Part shown: positions 1-12,200 of the stretch, piece by piece
Position numbering within the stretch: position 1 is the stretch's first letter
Layout of the letters: each line of letters starts with the position of its first letter
DNA from: Strigamia acuminata
Taxonomy: Eukaryota; Arthropoda; Chilopoda; Geophilomorpha; Linotaeniidae
DNA length: 64,000 nt
Assembly (NCBI GenBank): GCA_949358305.1
Contig: OX442314.1
Location: 27,575,118-27,639,117 of the forward strand
Reading direction: 5' to 3'
The notes under the pieces: model-generated
What the model saw: only the letters and a program-made list of their open reading frames with translations
Databases searched by the model: none
Told to the model about the DNA's origin: nothing
Program-made: the position numbers and the translations under genes

Positions 1-3000
1 GTGTTCAGACGGCCCCACGTTATTTTCGGGTTCCAAGTTGGGTTTCACAAATGTACCGTATTGCCTCGAATAAACGCCGGGACGTTTATTAAACTTCTCG
101 TGTGTGTTTAATTTTGATCCGCATTTAACTGTTTTTTTTTTCACCGAAAGTTACTTCATTTTTTATTAACATGGAAAAAAAATGAACCTTTACAAAATAC
201 TAATAATAACGTTATAATAAGCAGTTACAATTGAAATTAAAACAACATTTTTTTTTTAATTAGAAACCAAAGCAGAATCATCCCTAAATTCTGACACGGC
301 GTTGTCAAACAAACAGTTGGCGCCAAAACGAGAAATTAGGCAACAAAACATTTTGAATGCTACAAAAACACATTAAATAACCATAAAACAAATAAAAATA
401 AATACAACAGCTAAACCAAATTGTAATAAACAAGACAGCAAAGTGCGGGAGTGAGTGACAACGCCAAAAAAACGCCCGAAAACGCCCCAAGAACGCACCA
501 AAACGCCCCAAGAACGCACCAAAACGCCAGATAACCGTGCAACTTGAGGCAAAAAACATGCAAACATAATTTTTTGCTTTGAGTGGCACGATTTTCAGGC
601 TTTTTGGAGCATTTTGAAGCGTTTTGGGGCGTTTTAGAACGTTTTTGCTTATTTTTTAGCATTCTCATGCGAGCTCGCGCGTGCAGGCGAGAAAAAAACA
701 AACTTATTTCTTCAAGAGTTAAAAAAAAAATAACCCTAACCAGGAAATTACTGTAAAAACAACGGCTTGCCTCGAATAAACGCCGGGGCGTTTACTAATT
801 TTCAAGACTGGAAGTGAGGCGAGATGTTGTTTGCTTTATTTGTTGAAACAAATTAGGCGTCACTAATTCACCTGTATTAGGGTTTCGGTTCTGAGAAACC
901 GGACGAGGAGTCACAATAACGGGACACGGGAAATTTCAAAACTTACCGGTTTCGTCAAAACGCCATTGAAACGTTACATTTTTATAGCGTGTCAATGATA
1001 AAAATGGTCATTTTGGATGAAAAACGGCCATTTTGGATGAAAAATGGCCACTTTTACTATAAAAAATGGCTGAAAATGGCCATTTTTACTATGACAAATG
1101 GCTGAAAATGGCCATTTTAATAAAAAAAGGCCATTTTTACTTCGAAAATTGGCTAAAAATGGCCACTTGAGTGAGTGACAATGCCAAAAAACGCGTGCAA
1201 ACGCCTGCGAACGCCCCAAAACGCCCCAAAACGCCAGATGACAATGCAACTTGAGGCATAAAACTTGAAAACACAATTTTAAACGTCACAAAAGTTGAAA
1301 CAAAGATGAAAAATTAATTTTTTGCCTCAAGTTGCGCGATTTTCAGGCCTTTTGGAGTGTTTTTGAGCATTTTTTGGCGTTCTCAGCGGCGTGTTTGCCT
1401 CAAATAAACGCCGGTTTAAACAAAAAATGACGTCATTTTTGGTTTAAAATTGAAGTAAAACACAAAATATTTTAGTTTTTAAATGCAACTGGTCTAAATT
1501 TTGTCAAATGTTGTCATACTTCTTGAAAGTCATCATTTATTGATAAAAAATTTGAAAATTTACCTAATTGTAGCATGTATTTGTGGTTAGTTTTGATTTG
1601 AATTCAAACTGTAATTTTTTGCTTCGAGTTGCGCGATTTTCAGGCGTTTTGGGGCGTTTTTGAGCTTTTTTTGGCGTCCTCGGGCGAGCTCGCGCGTGCA
1701 CGTCACAAGTAACCCTAATCAGGAAAGAACCTACAAAAACTATGGCTTGCCTCGCATAAACGCCGGGGCGTTTATTCATTTTCAAAAAGACAAATGAAAT
1801 GGATAAATAAAGAAATTAGCGGGGAAATCCAGCATGGCGCCCACTTCAAATCCGCTAGAGCGGCAAAACACGACATTTGAATTTCAACACAAGAATAAAA
1901 TCAAGAATACACACTGTATTGAATAAAATAACATTAGGAAATGTAATTTCCTACAACAAAAGCACTATTTATTAAAAGAACACTTGAAAATAATCGTTTG
2001 CCGAACGGAATGAACTCGGTCAGCAGCGCACAAGTGCGTACCGACAACGAACGCTCGAAACGACAAAACGACCGTTCCGGGACAAAAATAAAGCAAACCA
2101 ATCGACAGATCACCCCCAAATTAGTCTAAATCAATTCTAAAACCTATCCATAACACAAGAATAAGGTCCAAACAAAAGGTTAGAAGTTTGAACACAACCG
2201 AACTAGATTAAGAAATATGACGTCACGCGTCTTACGCAAGTGATCTGTAAATCGACGAATGCACTAAAAATCATCCAAAATCACACAAAATGAGCAAGAA
2301 TTAAAGAAATAAGACACAGAGAAGTAATAAAACTTTAAATAGCAATGAATAAAGATAATATCAATATCATAGACACTAAAATTCATGAAAACACTGTAAC
2401 TTTTAATAAATCACAAAAAATGAAAGTTTAATATGTAAAAATATCTAAAAAGCTGAAATTCAAGAAAAGCAAAAATTAAAGACACTTTGTTAACTTTAAT
2501 TAAGACAATAAATGACATAAAATCCGGACACAACAATTATTCCATTTTGGATGAAAAACGGCCCTTTTGGATGAAAAACGGCCATTTTGGATGAAAAACG
2601 GCTAAAAATGACCATTTTTCTATGAAAAATGGCTAAAAATGGCTAAAAATGGCCATTTGATTGAATGACAACGCCAAAAAACGCCCAAGAACGCCCGCAA
2701 ATGCCTAAAAATGCCTAAAAACGCCCCAAAACGCAAAATGACAATGCAACTTGAGGCAAAAAACATGAGAACACAATTGTAAACGTTACAAAAGTTGAAA
2801 CAAAAATAAACAATTAATGTTTTGCCTCGAGTTGCACGATTTTCAGGCGTTTTGGAGTATTTTTTGGCGTTCTCAGGCGTACTCGCGCGTACACGTCACT
2901 GCCGAGTAAAAAAAACATACTTATTTCTTCAAGAGTTAAAAAGGAAGTAACCCTAATCAGGAAAAAAAATGCAAAAACAATGGCTTGCCTCGAACAAACG

Positions 3001-4270
3001 CCAGAAGTGAGGCGAGATGTTGTTTGCTTTATTTATTAAATCAAATTAGGCGTTGCTAATTCACCTGTATCTCTTAGTTCGACGTAAGAACACGCGCTTT
3101 TTTTAAAATGAAAGCCCAAGTTGGGTTTCATAAACGTACCGTATTGCCTTGAATAAAAGCCGGGGTGTTTATTAATTTTTAAGACCAGAAACGAGGCGAG
3201 ATCACGACTCAAGATTAAACGAGAAGAAATAAACGTGTTTCTTCTAAAGGAAGTAACCCTAATCAGGAAAAACTTACATAAACAATGGTTTGCCTTGAAT
3301 AAACGCCGGGGCGTTTATAAATTTTCAAGACGGGAGGCAAGGTGAGATGATGATGCGGTGCGACGCGAATAAAAGCCCAAGTTGGGTATTGCCTCGAATA
3401 AACGCCGGGGCGTTTATTAATTTTCAAAACCGGAAATGAGGCGAGATCAAAACGCCATTGAAACGTTACATTTTAATAACGTTTCAACGATAAAAACGGC
3501 CATTTTTGATTAAAAAAACGACTAAAAATGGCCATTTTACTATAAAAACGGTGAAAAAAAAACATTTTTACTCTGAAAAATGGCTAAAAATGGCCATTTT
3601 GACGAAAAACGGCCATTTTTACTACGGAAAATGCTAAAAATGGCCACTTGAGTGAGTGACAACGCCAAAAAACGCCTGCGAACGCCTGCGAACACATAAA
3701 AACACTCCAAAACGCCAGATGACAATGCAACTTGAGGCAAAAAACATGAGAACACAATTTTAAACGTCACAAAAGTTGAAATAAAGATGAAAAATTAATG
3801 TTTTGCCTCGAGTTGCGCGATTTTCAGGCGTTTTTGAGCGTTTTTTAGCATTTTTTGGCGTTCTCAGGCGTGCTCGTGTGTACACGTCACTGCCGAAGAA
3901 AAAAACAAACTTATTTCTTTTAGTTAAAATGTATTTCAAGCTTTAACAGGGGTTTAAACAGGAAATGACATCATTTTTAGTTTAAAATTGAAGTAAAACA
4001 CAAAATATTTTAGTTTTTGAATGCAACTGATCCACGTTATGTCAAATGTTTCCATTACTTCTTGAAAGCCAAAAAATTTGAAAATTTAGCTAATTTCAGC
4101 ATGTATTTGTAGCTAGTTTTGATTTGAATACACACTGTAATGTTTTGCCTCGAGTTGCGCGATTTTCAGGCGTTTTGGGACGTTTTGGAGCAAAAAAAAC
4201 AAACTTAATTCTTCAAGAGTTAAAAAGGAAGTAATCCTAATCAGGAAAAGCCCACAAAAAACAATGCAAG
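1..4270. repeat. Mosaic of degenerate interspersed repeats
   Basis: No gene is visible. Four sequence themes recur in the same order in several blocks. (1) A 22-base palindrome with arms AATAAACGCC and GGCGTTTATT, preceded by TTGCCTCG and often followed by AATTTTCAAGACCGGAAGTGAG; copies lie near 62, 769, 1389, 1747, 2983, 3145, 3292 and 3389. (2) Runs of GGCCATTTTGGATGAAAAAC near 1003-1170, 2540-2660 and 3490-3640. (3) Runs of AACGCC-type hexamers ending in ATGACAATGCAACTTGAGGC near 430-560, 1168-1260, 2660-2760 and 3655-3735. (4) AGTAACCCTAATCAGGAAA near 727, 1708, 2946, 3250 and 4230. The pattern suggests several decayed copies of one compound repeat. Open frames here are by-products of the repeats. 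Confidence 0.75.
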
Positions 4271-5881
4271 ATCACGCGGTACGACGCACGGACTCCCAGC
4301 GCACGGAATGCACGGACTTTCTGTGGACTTTCCGTGCACGGAAGACCGGCGCGGACATTTCCATTGGAGACCAGCGCAGAATTACCTACAGGCAATTCCG
4401 AATCAAAGGCTTCTTTATGGTTTATACATTACTTTGCAGTAGGTATGCCTGGCCTTGATTTGAAAGTGCAGTAAATTCTGCTGAATGCAGTGTTTTAAAC
4501 TCGCAGCAATTGCGATGGTGCCAACTATTGGAAAATAAATTTAAAATGTAAAACCAAAGAATTTGTAAAAAAAATTTGTTTTAATCAATTGCAATAATGA
4601 TATTCTACTTAATTGTTGGATTATGAAACGTGAAACCAATCCCATGATTAGGAAATATAAATTTTATTAAATTCATCGTGTATCTCACATCTCACATTCA
4701 CTGCCATTTACTTAGTGTCATCCAAAAATCAGGTTTTATCAAATCCTGAGGTTATTCTAGTACGTCTTAACTGCCCGGCAGGTCGCGCAACCTGTGGAGC
4801 AACAATTGATGTAAATAGTGCAAGCAGCACGCACGGGAAAGTGCGCACTGATGGGTCCATGCCAGTGCAAGTACATTGGGTAATGTATTATTGCGAGCGC
4901 GCGTGTTTTCACACGATTACAATGTGCTGATTAAACCAACAGCATTATAGAAGCATTATAGACTGATTATATTGTATAATTTTTATTTTAACAAAACCCT
5001 GAATTTCATTTCTAATCGGTTTTTTTTTTTATTGACGCGCACAGAAGCGTTGTAGCATGTTCACACAATGTGGAATTTGCAAATTTGAGAAAGCGGCTTT
5101 CCCAAGGTTGATAAAACGCGCGCGATCGTGCGGAATATACAAATAAGTGAAATCCGCAAAATCAGCCATGAGACTGCGAACAGGGGGTCAAGGTATAGGC
5201 CGCCGTAATGTTAAAAATAGGGTCCCTTTCGCACTCCGAGAAATCCGCATGCGCGCCATAAGGTTAACTCTTTATTAATTGGATAAACACGAGTCATTAC
5301 ACCGGATTATTTTATGCGAATGCTATAACATGAATTAATTCAGTAATATCAGAACAGCTTAATAACGATTAAAATCTTATGGTAATCAGGTGGTAATCGG
5401 AAAAAAGACCAATTTAAGTTTTCGTGCATTCAAAACAATACTTTGGCTCCGTAAGGAAACATGTGTATTTGTAAGGTGAATAAAAATGCATTCAGATGTA
5501 GTATAAATTTGAATTACAAAGTGGTAAAATGCAAAACTGACCTCAAGTCAAATTGAACAAATAGGGTTAAACAGCAAAAGTAAAGGTTTTTTTTGTAAAT
5601 AATTGTTTTGTTGATGTAATAAACGTGATCAAGGTTTAATTGCAAGTACTGGATGCAGCAAAATATAAAAATAGGTGAAAAAATTATTATCTTTGTGCAT
5701 GAATTAATTGCTCGTGATTTTCGTTAGAATTGTATGTTTGGGAATTTAGTTGCATCGCTCAATTACAGAAATTGCTTTAAAATGTCAGTGTACAAATTTT
5801 ACTTATTTGAAAATTTGAAGTAACACATTATTATATTACATATTACATATTGCACATCTGAATGATATTATTACAAAATAA
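4271..5881. other. Intergenic, no supported gene
   Basis: AT-rich sequence with only short open frames that resemble nothing I recognise. It lies downstream of the 3' end of the tandem DEG/ENaC gene. I could not find a convincing minus-strand AATAAA signal close to the stop codon at 5882. Confidence 0.5.
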
Positions 5882-6257
5882 TTAATTCGGTTTTTGTAGA
5901 TGTTGGAAAACCAGTTTTTCCATTTTTCTTGCAACACTCAATATTGACAGACCTAGTGATAAACTTAATATGTTTCCGATGTCACATATGAATGAGATAA
6001 GGTCGTATTGAAGCTGATCAATAAAGATTTGAATTTTGTTTGTAGCGAAATAATGGGCTATTAAACTGTACTCAGTATCAGTGGAGTATGTAGTATATTC
6101 CATGCTAGAGTACTTAGATTCTATGCAGGGAATGTGACATTGACATTCATCTTTTACATTTGTGTTGAGAAATGTCTTTTTGTAGATAGAATCAGCTGTT
6201 TTTGCCGATTGCGATGTGTTGCACATGGGATGTTGCAGTTGATCTATGTACAGTAAA
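5882..6257 (-). CDS. DEG/ENaC tandem gene, exon 11 (domain B C-terminus)
   Basis: Terminal exon, residues 667-791, acceptor TTTTTTTCTCTCCAG, phase 2. It has the ECQCHIPC motif (704-711), TM2 with CDIGNILSLSLGLSILS (GLS 769-771) and a short basic cytoplasmic tail ending at the stop codon. The conserved Cys lies 12 residues into the exon, exactly as in exon 6 and in the 57-kb copy. Confidence 0.9.
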
Positions 6258-9200
6258 CTGGAGAGAAAAAAATCTTGTTAGCCGTGATCCAGCGGGTTTG
6301 ACTGTTTTACAACTTTTTCTTTTTGTTTTTGGGTTAAATGTGTGGATAAATTCTTTTCAAAGTGAAGTGTGTGTGTGTGCTCTGTTACCAATACTAAATT
6401 GATCAGCCATTTTACTATTGGGATGGTTTCCTCTATGTGTATCGGTCCACAACATTAAATTAAGAATAGCATGGACCAATATACTTATAAAAAAGTGTTG
6501 GATGATTGTTATGCTTCAATTTGCAGATGATAAACTGCCTTTGACATAGATATTTCAGCAGAAAAATGATTCTAAACATAAAGTCAAGTCAATTGCTCAG
6601 TGTTCCAAACCCATCACATGTAGGTTTTGACTTGGCCGGCACAATCTCATACAAAATTTTGGTTATTGAAATTTGAAATGTATTGTTTAAATAATCAATA
6701 ATTATCTGAAGAAACCGTTTTTTTTTAGTGGTTTTTTGAATGTGGTGCTAAGCTTTTTCTGCCGGCCTAACTCACTTGAGGCAGTTAGCGTGGTGGCCCA
6801 ATTCACTTGTGCCAAGTTTTGCAAATTCAAATGGTCATAACTTTTGGCCCATTTAAGTTAAAATTTCATTTTTTTTTAAAAATAAAGCCCAATGTTTGTT
6901 CTATAACTTGCTTTTATTTATTTTGATTAAAAACATTTTTTAGGGTTCGAATTTTACGATTTTATTTTTTGCAACATCAAAAAATACATGCGGCCTAATA
7001 CACATTGGTTTGGGTAGTACTTATGTTGTTGCACAGTGGGTTTATTTGACTAGTAAAAATCTTAAGAATAAACAAGTAAATATTAAAGCTGGTTTAAGAA
7101 CTTTTATATTTAGAAGAGCATGAGTGTAGATGTGAATACTTGTACAGATATACAATACTACATACCGGCATGTTAATTTTTCATTCAGCTTTTTGCGGTA
7201 ACATTGTTTTTTGCAAACATAGAATTCATTTGATGGCATACATTTTCGTATTGGTGTATTTATGCAGTAAAACTATAAATAATTTTTAAAAAAATATTTG
7301 TCAAGTTATTTTGTAAATAATATGCAAGTAGTTGCATTCAAAAAATGATGTTTTAATCGGAATTTTCGTTTTTATTTTTGTATTTTTTAACATCATAGGA
7401 TTTAAAACTCGCGAAACATCAACACGCAATGAGAGACTGACATGTTCCCTCGTGGTTTTCTCGATTTTTAATGTTCAAATACCAATATTTTTTTGTGCGA
7501 CCCATTCTACCCATAAAAATCCTCGCTTGGCTTTCACTGCATAAAAGCAGTCCGGAAACTTAAAATCAACCAAGCATTATTTTTTTTGTACCACTAAAAT
7601 GCACTCTTTTCTAAGTACTACGCAATAGTTTTTGTTACAAAATTAATCAATTAATACGTTCGACTAAAGTAGTAGATTATTTAAGTTGTCGCACCTTGAT
7701 CATGTTATACGCAACACCTATTACAACTCCATCTTCCATTGGTAGTAATATGTTTGAAGTTAAATCCAAATCTTGGTCTTCTTTTGAAGTTGCGAAAAAC
7801 TTAATGATACATGACAATCAATTAACATACTAAACTAGTTTTATGATTAAAGTGCTCTTTTACCTGGTAGTAATGGTGGCATAAACTCAATGAAATAGTC
7901 GGGTAAATTGTCACAATTTTTGTGGCCAGGCCATTGAATGGTACTTCGTCTAGAAAGCAAAAACGATTCACTCAGATAATTGACATATAAAGAAAGTCGG
8001 GTAAAATTATTTTATATATATCATCAAAAGAAGCCTAATGAAACCGAAAGTCAAATCAGAGATCGGAAAATGTCGAAAGCATTTTTTCTGTAATCAACGA
8101 TACAATAAATGATTATATTGAGGTGTTTGTTTCCTGTCCTGTGTCATTCGATGGCATGAGGTGTAACTGTGTACAGTATCAAACAGCATGAAATTATGGC
8201 AATCATTTGCTGTATAGCATGGGTAGTTAGGTTTAGTGAAAAATTGCTAAACATACCAGTAAAGTATTGTGTACAAACTCCGCTTGAGGTATTTATTTCA
8301 ACCTCTGAATACTCTCCCTACAAAAAAGAGAATATTATTTGTAAATTAATTAGTACAGTAGGTAAAAAAAATTATTCGCCCACCCTGTGAAATTCTGAAA
8401 CCATATAGCCAAAATTATTCAACTTTTAGTACAACAAACTTGCCAATTTAGGTGTTCAAATTTGTCAATTTAGGTGTTGAGTGGGAACAAATAATTGACA
8501 ACAAACCCAATTTTAAGCCTTTAACATTTGCAGAACTCTAGCTATAGTAAACATTTGAATTTGTGTTGCAAAATAATTATTCGCCCCTTTTATAGTGTGA
8601 CTACTTCTTGATCTAATAAAGTCCTGATTCAGGGGGTGAATAATTGATTTGTTGTTCAAATTAAAATTGTTACTATACGGCTGGAGTTCTAGAAATGTTA
8701 GAAATTTTTTTTTACCGTTTATTTGTTTCCAGATTTAACACCTAAATTGGCAAGTTGTTGTCCTAAAAATTAAATCATTATGGCTAATTGTTTTAGAATT
8801 CCATCGTGTATGAATAATGTTTTTACCATTGTAATTTACATAATCCAACTTACTGCAAATACAGTTACACTGTCTGTATTGTAAGATATTTCCCATAGTT
8901 TTTCTATTGTGAGCTTTTTTTCTTTCAGCAGAAGTAGACTTAATATATGGATGGGACAATCACTTTGACTCAGATTATTTTCCCCAGCATATGTCTTCTC
9001 TAACTTCATAATACTCTTATCCAATACACAAGCTGTTATGTTTGGAAAGCTTACATTTGCTTCGTCTAAGATTGCAGTACTGATCCGTATCGGATAGCCC
9101 ACGTAAGTATTAAATTTGAAGTAGATCATAATCAAAAATAGAGAGATGCAACCGAGATGAACAACTTTTTCCAATAAGTTTTGAATACGACTACGGCTGC

Positions 9201-12200
9201 AAATTGGCTCGTTTTGTAGCAGTAGAGATGAGAAATGGCGTTTATTCTTTCGGAGATAACAGCATATTTTGGCGTGAGTTTTTCTACCGTTCCATGATGT
9301 TGCATTACGTTTTTGATAATTGATAATTAATATTATCAAATCCAAAACTGAAAGTATTGACATTCCTAGGTAAAGGTTAACGTTTCCAGCTGCATCAATG
9401 AGAAGATTGAGAAACTCATAAGCAAATCTTTCTTCAACAACATGAATGATATTTGACTCTGCTTCAATCTCGCGTTCAAGCCATGGGGAATCTGATGTCA
9501 TAACTGTGAAGGATTTTAACTCTTCTTCTATTTGAGTACACATTCGGTTACATGAGCAATTTAATTCTGTGTATATGTTAGCTAGTTTGTGAGTAATGCG
9601 CTCGTACAGGTCTCTTGTATCAATTGAAGTATTGCACATGTCGCCTGTTTTTCCACTCATAAATGAAAACCTGTATTTTTAAAGAATTAAAAATTATTTT
9701 GCCAAGTTAATGTGTTTGTCGGTATTTTGCTTGGTCTAACATGCTTGTATTATTTTGGGATTGTTGTTGGGAATTTATGATCAGTCAATGCCACCAGGGC
9801 GACGTATATCACACGATGGATGGTTGATAGTTGGTTTCTAGGTATCACTGGCTGTATAAAACTCAATCAAATGTCGTGCAGAACTGTTTAGCTGCCGAAG
9901 GACAACACATCGACCAACTACTTAAGTAATATCTAAAAACCAACTACCAACCCATTTACCCACACTTCCTCTCACCCAATTATTATCCCGGTGATCAATA
10001 ATATGCGCAATATTTGTACGCGCGACATGTAAGAATAATTCTTACACCCGATGTCGGTGTGTTTACGAAGATCAGTCCTCGTGGAGAACACAACCATTCA
10101 CCGAGCGCGCCCGACATTGATCGCAGAAAGTTGGTCAGTGCTTGTAAACGTCTGGCGAGCGAAACAACCCTTCCTCAGCGCGGAATTTTTGATGATCAAA
10201 GTGCGCTACATCCTGATGGAGCAGAGTTAGTGTCGTTCGGCGAAATTGAGAGTAGTATGTCCTATCGTCGTAAACATTCGCAACCACCAATTCCGCAAAC
10301 GCCTGAAGAATTTGATGAATTGTTGAATCAGCATCCCGTCCAAGCGACAACAATCAACTCACAAATTTTTTATCGTATTACTCTACGCCCAGATAATGGC
10401 GGAATTTTAATTGTGTTTGTTTCTGATGGTTTGTTGCAGGCTTTAGGTGCGTCGAATACTTTGCAGATTGATGGCACGTTCAAAGTTGTGCCCGGCATTT
10501 TTCACCAGCTGTGCACGCTCCATGCACTGGCGCACGACTATGTGTTTCCCGTTGTATACGCGCTAATGTCTCGAAGAAACACAATCGCATACACTGCGCT
10601 GTTTACCTACATCAAACAACTGGTGCCAACATTGAACCCGGAAGTCGTCATGTCGGATTTTGAAACCGCAATTCAAAATGCCGTTGCCTCTTCGTTTCCA
10701 AATGCGAGAATTGCGGGTTGCTTTTTTCATTTTTCGCAAGCTGTTTGGAAGAATATTCAGCAGCTTGGTTTGCGCAACGAATACGAAAATAGCATTCGAT
10801 GCCATAAGGCCATGCAAATGTGCATGGCTTTGGCATTGCTGCCCGTCGACGCAATGGCCGCTGGCTTACTGAGTATTCGGAATTTCTTGAATTTGAACAA
10901 CATTGCCACACCGCCATTCACTCGTCTGCTCCGATACATTGAAACATTTTGGTTAGGAAGAGTCACGGCACAGCGTTTTTCAGTTTTCGGGATGATACGG
11001 CGGACAAATAACGATGTGGAAAGTTTTCACAGCACGTTGCTAAAACGAATTGGGCTTGCTCATCCGAATGTTTGGCAATTTCTTCAGAAGCTGCGACAGG
11101 TCGAGCTGTCTACACGTCAAGATTTCGTTCGTGCCTCTTCGGGTCTCAAGGTGAGTCGGCTTCGAAAGAAAAAATTTGTTCTGAGCAACAAGCACATCAT
11201 TGCTGCGCAGGATAAATTAATTGAACGTCGTATTACCGTGGCGGAATACTTGGAGCAAGTTGCGCATCATGTTCGCGAACCCCCATTAGTAACTCAAGAC
11301 GTAGTTGATAATTCACCGCCGGGTTCGCCGCCCGGTTCGCCGCCCGGTTCGCCGCAGGGTTCGCCGCCCTTTTCGCCGCCCGTTTCGCCGCCAGTTTTGC
11401 CGCCAGTTTCGCCACCCGTTTCGCCGCCCGTTTCACCCATTGGACGTACATTACGGAGTGTCCGAGGTAGGATGGCAGCAGCAAATTCACCACCACCCGC
11501 AAATCCAGCGGTTACGCAGCGTGGACGAGGACGAGGGCGAAGGCGAGGGCGAGGGCGAGGGCGAGCGCGTGGGCGAGGACGAGCTTCGGCAACACTGTAA
11601 AGTTTTTGTGTTCGTTTTTTGTCACATTTTCTTATAAGTTAAATAAATAGTTTCAATTTTTTCAAATTTTTCGATTTTTGTCAATTTTTTAAGTTTTTTC
11701 GATTTTTGTCAATTTTTTAAGTTTTTTCGATTTTTGTCAATTTTTTCGAGTTTTCAATTTTTTTCGATTTTTCTTCAAATTCGCGTTTTCTTAATTTCGC
11801 GTTTTCTTTTTTCTAAATTTTTTTAAAATTTTGCTGCATTTCGATTCGCGATTTCTTTTTTCGCGATTTTATTTTTCGCGATTCCTTTTTTCGCGCCTAC
11901 TTCGATATGAAAAAACAAATCCCGATTTTCGCGATTCATTCTTTTCGCGCTTTCTTTTTTCGCGATACATCCGCCACCCCATGTCGCGCATATGAATAGC
12001 ACTGCCATGCGTTACTGCAATATCGCCCGTTATGAAACATTTAACTTAAGATATCTAAAATAAGTACTAATTTGATGGTGCTCTACAACTTTGTAATTGG
12101 AAAGTTTGCTGTATCTTAAACGGTTTAAAAGTTAGCAAGTGAATGACCTTGAAAATGACCTTCAAGGTCAAATTTGATGATGTCATTGGATTGCTCTCAC

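Noticed and set aside
7864-7949. Alternative frame through exon 8 (reading ...WPGHKNCDNLPDYF...)
   Set aside because: It looks protein-like, but it does not join exon 7 in phase and differs from the phase pair of the matching exon 3.
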